Shown in pieces: positions 55,437 to 63,658 of a stretch of DNA of 63,658 nt (within the stretch, counting starts at the first letter, position 1; the number at the start of each line of letters is the position of its first letter). Both the position numbers and the translations under genes were made by a program. The notes beneath the pieces were generated by a model. It did not search any database. It had not been told where the DNA came from and saw only the letters and a program-made list of their open reading frames with translations. Origin of the DNA: Gloeophyllum trabeum ATCC 11539 (taxonomy: Eukaryota; Basidiomycota; Agaricomycetes; Gloeophyllales; Gloeophyllaceae); NCBI RefSeq assembly GCF_000344685.1, contig NW_006920411.1:49112-112769 (forward strand), read 5' to 3'.

Positions 55437-56997
55437 GTTAAACAGTAGTTTAGAACCTCGAAGGATACCGCGACTTGGAAATGTGGGGTACGTCAACTAC
55501 GTAATTGGATAATGAAATGTGGTTTACGCATGACTCGATCTTGAATCTTCAAGGTCAGTACGAGCTGTAGGGGTAATATCGAGTAGCAGACTCTGACTCT
55601 GCCACTTGTTCCCAACCACATAAATGACCGTCGCTAACAAACCTCGCGTCGATGATCCTCAGAGAGACTCTAAGTCAATTTCCGCTACACAGCCACTGGA
55701 TCTGCTTTCGCCCAAGTTCGCTGGACACCAAGCCCGACACCCTTTGTTGGGACGATTCACGAGATACAGGGGCCCTTCTGACTTGGTCTGCACATTGAGA
55801 TTTGCTCTCGACGTGCTACTCTGTCAGCGCCAATGGCCAGATTTAGAGGACTACATTATTTGGTCGTTTCCCCCTCGTCGAACACACACACCGTCGGACG
55901 CCTACTAATACGTATACATCTACGTCAATTTCATCTTGTACAATATCGACCTACATGATGCATATGGCAATAGATCCTCAACATTCTCGGATTTGATCGG
56001 TAGATCCTTTGCTACGCTTGCCTGCTTTTTCGACTCGCTGGTGCTTTCTCAGAGGCGGAGCCTTATGCTGGCGTCCGCAAAAGCACGAGATCGCGGTACT
56101 CAGGAGAACAGAGGGCTCTGTTGCTCTTGGTAGGAGGTCGGGATGAGGGGGACCTGTCGTGGCCACACCTACAGCGCTGCTGTGGCGCGAGTGCTTGAAG
56201 TTTTGCATTGAAAAACCAATGTCGGGGAGTTAAAGGTTTCGTGGTGCCTGCGTCTGTTACCGTTTCATATTGCAGCTCCTTCAATAGCCTCAAACATACG
56301 TTGCGGTCTAGCCTAGCCGTTACAGTCGCGGTCTGTTACATCCCCCCTGAGTGATGGCTCGGGTAAGTCGCGTAACATGTTGCTCTTTCTGCTTATATCG
56401 CGCATTATAATGCATCTACGACATCAGCATCTGATTTTTTCCGGCGACTTGAACGAGAGACTCGGGCTTCACTATCGTCCTTGTCCTTTGCAATCGCCAT
56501 AGCTTGTTTCGCGTCTTACTGACCGGATTTGCGCGGAGCACGCTGCCCCTCCTCAGTCCAGCGGTTCTTTCCCTTGTCCTGTATTTCTCCTATTTACGTC
56601 CCACCCTTCTTGTTCTTATGCGAATGTCAGGCCAGCATTACACACGCACGATCAGCACCACTGTCCAGGGGCGTATATGATACCCGACGCTCCGGTCCTG
56701 GACCCGACATGGTGTTAGAAGGCCCTCTTGTGTTCTAAGGACTGACAGGTGCCGACTTCGCTCGGCGTCATATTCGTAAAAGCAGTTACTTTTGTCTTGG
56801 TGCAGATGTACTGTGGCTTTTTCATATTTACTTCTTATATCGATCTCAGTTCAACCGTTTCAGGTAAACGGACTCTGGCTATATAACGCGGCTGTAGCGT
56901 AAGTTATCGTAGCAACAATATCAACTAATTATGTCAAATCAGCCAAATGCAAAGTCTGTCTCTCATTACCCCGCACCCTCCTTAACGTTACTGACTC
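55437..56997. other. Intergenic, no firm gene
   Basis: A 94-codon plus-strand frame (55624-55908, MTVANKPRVDDPQRDSKSIS) has protein-like composition but no recognised motif. An upstream ATG at 56931 could be the first exon of family P member 1, joined at the acceptor near 57010-57017. Confidence 0.35.
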
Positions 56998-57369
56998 ATG
57001 ACTTCATTCAGCCCGCAGATTCTGCCGCTGTCTGTCTATGAACTCTGCGTTCTGCGGGCGGTTTACGATGCACAGAGGCAACGCTTCGAGCGCCCTTGGT
57101 ATGAGCCTTGGATAGAAGCATTGATGCATGTTGTCGGAGGAGAAGCAGTTGTGAAGCCACAATACGCTCTCAATCCTCTCCGTCCCATTGTCGATGACGA
57201 GGATAAGCCAAGGGATAAAAGGAAGTTTACAGACTTAGGCGTGGTGGCATACAAGGAAGAACAGGATCCCACAACTGGCTAGTGGCGCAACGTGGAGGGT
57301 CGCTTTCTTGCGATTGTGGAGATCAAGGCAGCAGATGCACACATACGACGCTGCTTGTGTCTGTATTGA
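56998..57369 (+). pseudogene. Family P member 1, interrupted by TAG
   Basis: Reads LSVYELCVLRAVYDAQRQRF, ERPWYEPWIEALMHVVGG and KRKFTDLGVVAYKEE to a TAG at 57280-57282. The same frame then continues WRNVEGRFLAIVEIKAADA to a second stop near 57369. Across the TAG it aligns with member 2 (SPWYRCY, PDIGLVV, LLVVVENKG). The Asp of TDLG and the Glu-x-Lys of VEIK have the spacing of a PD-(D/E)XK nuclease core. That is inference from motif only, but it places the TAG between the catalytic residues. Its 3' end faces that of Q3 only about 60 bp away. Confidence 0.5.
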
Positions 57370-57426
57370 ACCTATCGCCTAGCCTGATACTACCCAGCAC
57401 TGAAATCCTTCTCGGTCGCACTGCCA

Positions 57427-57983
57427 TCAAAAGGAGATGCATCGAAATTTGTCAGAACCTAGGTTATACTCCCACACGGGATCGTCCTGACGCCCTAACA
57501 GGTCCTTCACCCATGTAATGGTAAACAGCGGTGGGCACCGCTTGTCCAGCTCGTCGAAGTGGCATAATTCCAAGAAATATCGAGTGTGGTTGAGCTCGTA
57601 CGGAATGAGGAACATGTACTTGATACGCGCCGTACGTCTGAGGACTCGGACTGTCTCGGCGGCGGCTTCGCCGACCTCTAACTCGGGAAACCCACCTGCT
57701 GGGCGACCATCCGTCCAGATGTGCGAATAGGTGAATTGCAGGATCCATTCGGGAGTAACCGGATACCCATATGAGGGTGTGATCCCGGCGATGCGTTTGG
57801 ATGGGTCGTATATCCTGCGCGCGGCTTCCACCGCTTGCTTGATTTCATTCTTAATATTTTCTCGCTGATGGGCTTTCGGTTAGGTACAGTCCAGTCTCAG
57901 CTGCAAGGGACTCCCACCTTCATCCGTTCCTCATCTATTCGCGTGAGGATCAAACCGCTTGCAGGCTCAGTCATGCTTTGCAT
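57427..57983 (-). CDS. Family Q member 3, small protein of unknown function
   Basis: Two exons (57983-57918 and 57864-57427, intron 53 nt, donor AAG/GTGGGA) encode 167 residues. MQSMTEPASGLILTRIDEER precedes the intron. Then come RENIKNEIKQAVEAARRIYD, SYGYPVTPEWILQFTYSHIW, a divergent middle (TVRVLRRTARIKYMFLIPYE) and PPLFTITWVKDLLGRQDDPVW. The YGYPVT-EWI block and the intron position tie it to Q1 and Q2, but the rest is well diverged, so the duplication is old. A TATATATAG box near 58121-58129 may be its promoter. Confidence 0.65.
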
Positions 57984-58650
57984 AAATGCGAGTCTACTGA
58001 ATGACACTATAGATATCGAATATCCATATATCATAGCGGTTGAAGAATTCACTCACCTGAGATGGAGTGTAATGATTGCAAGTTTCTGGGGAAAGGTAGT
58101 TAGTGGACCCGCTTTGCGCCTATATATAGCAGGCTTACAACACCGCCACATGGGAACACTATAAGGTATGGTGTTTCCAGCTGTTTGCAGATCGATAGGC
58201 CATCACTTCAGAAAGTCACATATAGTTGGAGTGTGTTGGACATGGTGCCAGGGACATCCCAGAAATTAAAAGAAGTCCAAGTGGTCTGATATTGGGGTCT
58301 TGCGGTCTTGAATTTCCCTCTCCGACATGGTTCGAATGTAAATGATTTTCGAGAAATGGGCCCATCGAACTGCAAACAGCTGTCACGATCGCTAGGACTC
58401 ATTTACAAGTCATGCGACGTGTCTCATCTTCAGATTCTAATTTGCAGCGAGTTGCAAATCCATGGGCCTCCCCACGAAAAAAGTAGAATAGGATTATTCC
58501 TGGGCCGAGCTGATGGTGGGCCAACTCGGGACAGAATGAGGCCTAATCGAGTGAGATCACTCAACCTTCCCAACCTTCCCAGTAATGTATTGCCAACTTG
58601 GGCGATAAATTGACCAAATGTGGATCACCATCAGACAGTACACCAATGAT
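57984..58650. other. Upstream flank of Q3, no gene
   Basis: Nothing recognised beyond the TATA-like box near 58121. Confidence 0.45.
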
Positions 58651-58753
58651 TAGTGATGCCGCAGTCTGGTTCCCGAACCTGGGAGAACCGGTTCGAACCT
58701 CGGACCGGAAATTTGGGTCAATAACCGGACCGAGCCAGACCGTGGCATCACTA
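58651..58753. repeat. 103-bp palindromic MITE-like element
   Basis: The ends TAGTGATGCC and GGCATCACTA are perfect inverted repeats, and the match continues inward through GCAGTCTGGTTC / GAGCCAGACCGT with a few mismatches. The inner part has several CCGGTTCGAACC-type palindromes. Size and layout fit a tiny non-autonomous DNA transposon; no clean target-site duplication was seen. Confidence 0.6.
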
Positions 58754-59061
58754 AACCAATACAGGTGAGTTGTGTAGGGCACACTGTGCATGCTGCTGCC
58801 TCCATAACTCTTCATCAATGGTGATAACAGAGATGTATGTACCTCTTGTACCACCTGTATGGGTATTGTTGCCTACAAAGCCACTATATATACCAAGACA
58901 TCCAGACATGAGACCACGACTAGGACTTGTATAGAGAACCTCGTGGCCTGCGCAACATGCTCTTACTACACCAACCAATAACCTTAGAATATCTCAGCAT
59001 ACTACAAATCTCCATCATGGCTCTGTTACTGCACCCCACATCCACAGCAGGTGATCCATAG
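58754..59061. other. Upstream flank of family P member 2
   Basis: No gene recognised; upstream exons of the next gene may lie here. Confidence 0.4.
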
Positions 59062-59826
59062 TATCGCGCTCTCCAGAGCAAATACCCCCATAACCTATAT
59101 AAAAGCGTACAAGAGGCTTGGCAAAGTGGACTGGAAAGCCCGTGGTACAGGTGCTACACACTAGCAATAGTGCAAGCGCTGTTGAAAGCGGGCGACAAGG
59201 CCCTCGCCAACATATGGCCCCAAAACCAGCTCATCCGCCAGGTGATGACAAATAACAACGAAGAGAAGACGAGGATGCAAATCCCAGACATAGGTCTGGT
59301 TGTTCGTAAGCTTGCTGTGATGCACAGAGGCTTTATACGGACGGTCAACTGGACCTTGCTGGTAGTCGTGGAGAACAAGGGCATTCCTCTCAAGCAACGG
59401 CACGGTACACTAGCCAGCTTGCTCGACTTCATTGACGCAAAGATAACGGTGATGGAATGCCAGGTCATGACTCAAGTTCAATATGCGTTCAAAGCCGGGG
59501 TAGAATCACTGGACACGATTGTAGCCTATGCTTGCATTGGTGAATTCTGGAAACTCTTCGCTTTCCAAAAAAGTGATTTGTCGCCGTTGTCTTCCAATGA
59601 AGATGAGAATTATCACCCTGACTCTGATTTATCTGGGGATGAACAAGGGATGCAGCAGATCATACCTCAAACAGCATATGCGAGTACACGGGTATTGTGC
59701 TTACTCAGGGCGGATGGGACTCCCGCAGACAGTGATATAGCTGAGGGGTGGTATTTGGCGAAGAGGAATAATCTGAACCTCATGAACTCCATAGCAGAGG
59801 TGGAGGTCATTCCCAATCAGGTTTGA
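59062..59826 (+). CDS. Family P member 2, possible PD-(D/E)XK-type nuclease-like protein
   Basis: An open frame from a likely acceptor (CATAG/TATCGC, 59062) to TGA at 59824-59826. The true start codon is upstream or spliced; the first internal ATG is 59245. Features: VQEAWQSGLESPWYRCYTLA, IPDIGLVVRKLAV, then NWTLLVVVENKGIPLKQRHG, AKITVMECQVMTQVQYAF and EFWKLFAF. The Asp of PDIG, the Glu and Lys of VENK and the following helix with Gln residues fit a PD-(D/E)XK fold, which occurs in nucleases and many inactive relatives. Agreement with member 1 covers both motif blocks. An acidic tail (SNEDENYHPDSDLSGDEQG) ends the protein. Function is inferred, not shown. Confidence 0.5.
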   Translation, partial: YRALQSKYPHNLYKSVQEAWQSGLESPWYRCYTLAIVQALLKAGDKALANIWPQNQLIRQVMTNNNEEKTRMQIPDIGLVVRKLAVMHRGFIRTVNWTLLVVVENKGIPLKQRHGTLASLLDFIDAKITVMECQVMTQVQYAFKAGVESLDTIVAYACIGEFWKLFAFQKSDLSPLSSNEDENYHPDSDLSGDEQGMQQIIPQTAYASTRVLCLLRADGTPADSDIAEGWYLAKRNNLNLMNSIAEVEVIPNQV

Positions 59827-60029
59827 TGGAGGATTTTGCTTGGTCTGCGTAGCGAGAGCAACCAGTTGGATTCTCGGATAAAGTGGATTCTCATTTGTAT
59901 CAATTACTTGTAGCCCCTGGAACTGTAAATGTAAACTGCACTGTTCAGGTAATGCACCAGTGCAAATCAGTCTGCCTGATTCATTTTGTGTGGCGAGTCA
60001 GTTGGAGTCACTAAACTCCGAATGTAGGT

Positions 60030-60055
60030 GGCTGTGCAGCTTACCACCTAAATAA
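60030..60055 (+). repeat. Stem-loop repeat, short copy
   Basis: TAGGTGG and CCACCTA pair around CTGTGCAGCTTA. Compared with 52142-52165 the loop is nearly the same, while the outer stem pairs differ in a compensating way. Confidence 0.5.
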
Positions 60056-60247
60056 GGCCTTGCTGCCGTCTTTGCTATTGCGCCCCCACGTAAACACAAC
60101 AAAATATTACCTTTTCAAGAAGAATATCATGTGACCTCTGACCCCTCCGGCCGTGTCACTAAAAATAACTGGACCCAGCCGTATTAAGTAAACACCCATT
60201 ACATTGCCATCATATTATTCTGATGTGTAAGGTTTGTATTGCTTTCT

Positions 60248-60302
60248 TAGTGTAATGGTTATGTGGCATATATTGAGTGCTGGATGTCGGTTGTTCAATT
60301 CC
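60248..60302 (+). repeat. tRNA-like SINE head, degenerate
   Basis: A box TAGTGTAATGG (60248-60258) and a weak B box TTGTTCAATTCC (60291-60302) at tRNA-like spacing. It resembles the head at 13824. Confidence 0.4.
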
Positions 60303-60741
60303 TACCTGTGCACATTTTCTGATTTGTCCTTTTAGGGTTAGGGTTTATTAACTTTCCTTCCTGTTGGCTTTTATATTTACCTTGTCAGCCACATGTATCA
60401 CATCTATATAGATTTTAATGAAAATTTATTTTGCCCCATCTATGTGACCCTCTTAGTCCAGACTTGAAGATACTCTAAATGGCTGGACACGCGCATGGCG
60501 GTCTCAGACTAGGAGATCGTTCGAATGCCAAACTAAGCTGTCGCTGCACGTGTACCACAAGTACCAGCTTCAAGCGACTACATTTGGAATATACAGATCG
60601 TAATGGAAGGTTTGGTGGACAGTATCTTCAATAACTGGCTGGGAATCGACAATGAAGACATATACAACATTGACTTCGATCATGCAAAACACTTGCTATT
60701 GCAAGGAGAACAATTTCGGCACAGCATCAAAGCAGGAGGAC

Positions 60742-61632
60742 TGTGAGAATATTCAGGGTGCAGAATATTCTGGGAGGATCTGAGACATTCCATTGTTTTC
60801 CCTTGATATGACTCATTCTATGTCCATATGACTGATCCCATGCCTTTATGACTCACTCCCTTACATATGACTCATGCTATGGGGATATGACTCATTCTAT
60901 GTCAATATGACTCATGCTATTCCCTTCTATTTATAGAGATGAGTCATGTTGACTCAGCCTATGCTCAAGGACCAATCACAAGTCCCCAAGCTAGCTGACT
61001 CACCCTATTTTCTCACACTATTGTACACTATTCTCTCACACTATTGTCTATGTTGCCTAGTAACCAGGCAATTCTCCCACCCTATTGTTATGAATCTCAA
61101 ATCACTGTAGGGTATATAAGGAGCTCAGTAGACAGTCTTAAAAAGAGACCCCCAATAATAATAAGAGACCCTCTAAATGCCAGAGAGCCTCATTGGTTCA
61201 AGTCAGCCTCAGAGACAGTTGTGCTACCGTGTGCATCTGTACTGTCTTGGTTCCACAAAGTGCTGGAACAAGCAGTGTTAGTCTGGACTTCAGCTATGTG
61301 TGATACCTCAGAGAAGGGAAGGAGTTGCAGTACTGTCTGCTGTCTGCGACAGCTAGTCTGTTTCTCTACCGTGAGAAATACTTCAGTCTAGGTCTGGTGT
61401 TGGAAGTCTAGTCATAGACCTCTGGTCACCTGTGTTTGCTCTCTACCCTCATCCTCAGCTAGACTCTGGCAGTCAGCTATTTTGCTTGTTTATTTATCTG
61501 GAGATTGAAACAAAGAGTCTTAACCTCTATAAAGCCTATACTCTCCCTCATCAAACACAAGGGAACTGCTCGACCAACAACAAATCCAGCATTCTCTTTG
61601 GGAACTTGACGACTGCACCGCTTAGAGACATC
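60742..61632 (+). mobile_element. Probable solo LTR with TATA box
   Basis: Starts near TGTGAGAATATTC. It carries an enhancer-like array of TGACTCA sites, then a TATA box (TATATAA, 61113-61119) and a leader-like region. TGGTATTATATC near 61635 resembles a retroelement primer-binding site. No coding region follows and no partner LTR was found. Borders are approximate. Confidence 0.5.
60809..61002 (+). promoter_or_regulatory. Array of eight TGACTCA (AP-1/Gcn4-type) sites
   Basis: Perfect sites start at 60809, 60849, 60868, 60888, 60908, 60940 (reverse strand), 60950 and 60996. The first five belong to an irregular 20-bp tandem repeat (ATATGACTCAT-CTATG). TGACTCA is the core bound by fungal bZIP factors of the Gcn4/Cpc1 type. 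Confidence 0.75.
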
Positions 61633-61744
61633 TAGGTGGTATTATATCAATTGCAAGTTCTGCTGACAGCGGGAAGCCCGCGTTTGCCGGCATCACGTGT
61701 CATTCTTCTCAATATGGTATATTTGTACGTGTTTGCATGGGGGT

Positions 61745-61880
61745 GCAGTAAAGCTACCTCATCGCTGCAGCCTGATCCATCTGACGAGGCACCCGATGCG
61801 ACCGGACCTCCCATCAGAGGCATTACTGCGAGGTACGCGAAAGGGTCGCTTGACACAATTGGGCTGTGGGCAACCAGCAG
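61745..61880 (+). repeat. Stem-loop-headed repeat, copy 2
   Basis: Roughly 80% identical to 52168-52300, with shared blocks such as CTGCAGCCT, TGACGAG, CACCCGAT and GCGAAAGGGTCGCT. Both strands stay open here as at copy 1, probably by chance of composition. Confidence 0.55.
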
Positions 61881-62348
61881 ACACATTGATAAGCCTCCAC
61901 TATTGTCTGACCTCCGAAATCGCAGAATCGATGGTTCCTCCAAGCTCTACCGAGACTACTCACCTTCGCTTTGTTGAGGCATTTCCTGGGGGAGCTGGAA
62001 CTCCAATAAAGAAGGGTGACATCCCTTTTGAGCTGCTTCAGGAATTGCAACAGAATGGCAAGCTTGGACCTTGGGGCCCATTTGAGGATGAGGATGATTA
62101 GTCACTGGCCCATTGGCTTGTCACAAATGTGGGGCAGAGACAGGCTGATGAATTGCTTAAGCTTCCAATTGTATGCTTGTCATTATACTCTTTTATTACT
62201 GGCTTAACATCAGTGAATCCAGACATCCAAGCGTTGATACGCCTCACCTCAGAGTAACTGACTGCTTTGAGGGAGAGGGCTTCCCGTCCATTGAAGGACC
62301 ACGCTCCATCGCCTAGTTCGAGAACACGGCGGCTAATCGGCAGTACGG
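61881..62348. other. No firm gene
   Basis: The end of a plus-strand frame (61697-62101) has FVEAFPGGAGTPIKKGDIPF, protein-like but unrecognised. Confidence 0.35.
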
Positions 62349-63482
62349 TGATATGCACTGACACACAACAATCACCAAGGACCAAAAGAAATAAACCTAA
62401 ACCCCGTGATATGGGTGAAGGCGGTCCGAGACAACTGAAGGGTATTTAATAGTTCGAGGGGGAAAGGAGGAGTAAGACGCCGTAGGGTAATCCGTAGGAA
62501 GACCTAGAAAAACAAAACAAAACCTTGACGCCTGAAACAAACACTAAGGGACGCTCCGGAGTATTTATCTCCGGAAAGTCGCAGACAAAGTCGCAAACCA
62601 CAAAACCGAGTGTAGGTTCGGGCCCACGGGAGTAGAAATTGCTAGAGAAACTTGGTTAATTTTATTTCGCTATGTGAGACTCACTGGAGCTAATTGAATC
62701 GATGGCGGAGCTAATTCACTCGACGAGTCAGGCCTATTGGCAAAGCTAGGATCGGTTATAATTCGCTAGGTTCGACACTTTCGAACTTCTCGGGTCGCTG
62801 AGATCGTAACACTAATTCTCTGAGATGGTGAAGTCGAAACTTGTTTTTCTGTATGCTACTTTGTACAATTTATACTACAGGAATGGCTTTGCGACCGTTC
62901 GGAGATAAATAACAAATAAACGCTGCTACCCACAGGATTGCTCAGCACTTTCCTCCGCTATACCATATACCATACGACTCTCTTGCGCTCCCACTTGCTC
63001 TTTCCAGCCCCTATAGGTCGCCTCGACGCTTCGCCACCTGACCCAGGCGGTCCCATCACTCCGTGCGACACGCCGGTCACGTGTTAATTACCTCCGGCCG
63101 TTTGCTGACTGATGCTGACCTTATGGTGACTCGTATGCGTCCGCACCTTCGGTATTTTGATGGAAACGAGAGAGGGAGTATGCTGGAGGGTGGGAATGAG
63201 GATGATGCCCCTCGATGGAAGTGTCCGTGGGCCCCGGAGCTAATTCACCTAGAAGTCGCATAGATTAGGTCACCCCGGAGCTTCGGTGCGCGGAGATAAA
63301 TCGCGGAATGGGTCCGAGTACGCCTCGAGGATGTTGGGAAGTCCGGAGCTAAATAGAAAAAGTCTTTTTAGAGCCCATAGAAGCCTAGAGGCGTGCGAGC
63401 GCTGTGTCGAATAAGCTCCGGGGCGCTTGTATGATGTGCTGAATCCGCGTTTTCGGGGGTCAGACGATCCTGAGGCTTATCA
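62349..63482 (+). repeat. 1.13-kb LTR-like dispersed repeat, copy B
   Basis: Direct copy of 267-1398 with scattered substitutions. It has the same TG...CA ends and the same internal order of motifs. Confidence 0.6.
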
Positions 63483-63658
63483 ATGGACCGTCTGACCAGG
63501 CATGGGAAGGGAAGACAGCCGACTTAGGGAAGGCAATACCCTCCGGCAGGGTCAGGGTTGGTCGGCCGCGCCGCCATATGGAGCTCGGGTGTACCATCCA
63601 CCTCTGGGAGGGTCATTGGAAGCTGGGAAACTGGATGTAGTGAAGACCAGGGGCAACG
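63483..63658. other. Window end, nothing recognised
   Basis: Too short to judge. Confidence 0.5.

Larger units (their letters stand above)
59827..60741. other. Repeat-rich stretch without genes
   Basis: Contains a short stem-loop copy (TAGGTGG/CCACCTA, 60030-60055), a SINE-like A box at 60248 and a minor TTAGGG pair at 60332. The rest is unassigned. Confidence 0.5.

Noticed and set aside
60332..60346. Interstitial telomere repeat (TTAGGG twice)
   Set aside because: Two units are too few to mean anything.
267..63482. One giant retroelement bounded by the two 1.13-kb repeats
   Set aside because: About 61 kb of ordinary host genes lies between them and no matching target duplication is present.

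Overview
The window comes from a filamentous fungus, almost certainly a basidiomycete (Agaricomycete-like). Coding exons are GC-rich. They are broken by many short GT-AG introns (about 50-70 nt), often with a recognisable branch point. The proteins are typical of mushroom-forming fungi: an F-box-like family expansion, a WW-MyTH4-RhoGAP protein, a BTB protein, a phosducin-like protein and a reducing polyketide synthase relic. Long stretches between genes hold decayed or mobile DNA. One assembly gap of 167 N lies at 12901-13067, with the same 820 bp on both sides.

Layout. 0-1.4 kb and 62.3-63.5 kb: two direct copies of a 1.13-kb LTR-like repeat. 1.7-27.3 kb: seven members of one F-box-like family, on both strands (1.7-2.9, 3.6-4.6, 7.3-8.3, 11.5-12.4, 17.8-18.9, 24.4-25.5, 26.2-27.3 kb). 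All seven share an exon 1 of about 260-300 nt ending in a phase-1 intron. Five are intact, one is frameshifted, and one carries what looks like an inversion of about 355 bp inside the gene. Scattered among them are an intronless sugar-isomerase-like TIM barrel (5.1 kb), a GNAT acetyltransferase (9.1-10.1 kb), a C2H2 zinc-finger protein (20.4-21.8 kb) and repeat-rich DNA (12.6-17 kb).

28-37.6 kb is an ordinary housekeeping block: a 10-exon RhoGAP, an Mtf2-like mitochondrial protein, a BTB protein and a phosducin-like protein. 37.7-39.7 kb holds two palindromic elements. 42.6-46.4 kb is a polyketide synthase pseudogene whose KS has been joined directly to its methyltransferase domain. It is followed by a tRNA-derived SINE with poly(A) tail and a perfect 13-bp target-site duplication. 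A protein kinase lies at 47.5 kb.

49-53 kb carries two paralogues of a small two-exon fungal protein. 54-60 kb is a mixed array of two lineage-specific families, here called P and Q. P has a possible PD-(D/E)XK nuclease-like motif; Q is a small protein of unknown function. One member of each family is visibly broken. 60.7-61.6 kb is a probable solo LTR with eight TGACTCA (bZIP) sites. No CRISPR array, rRNA or convincing functional tRNA gene was seen.

Exon boundaries were worked out by hand from splice signals, reading frame and comparison between paralogues. Functional names rest on motif recognition, not on database searches.
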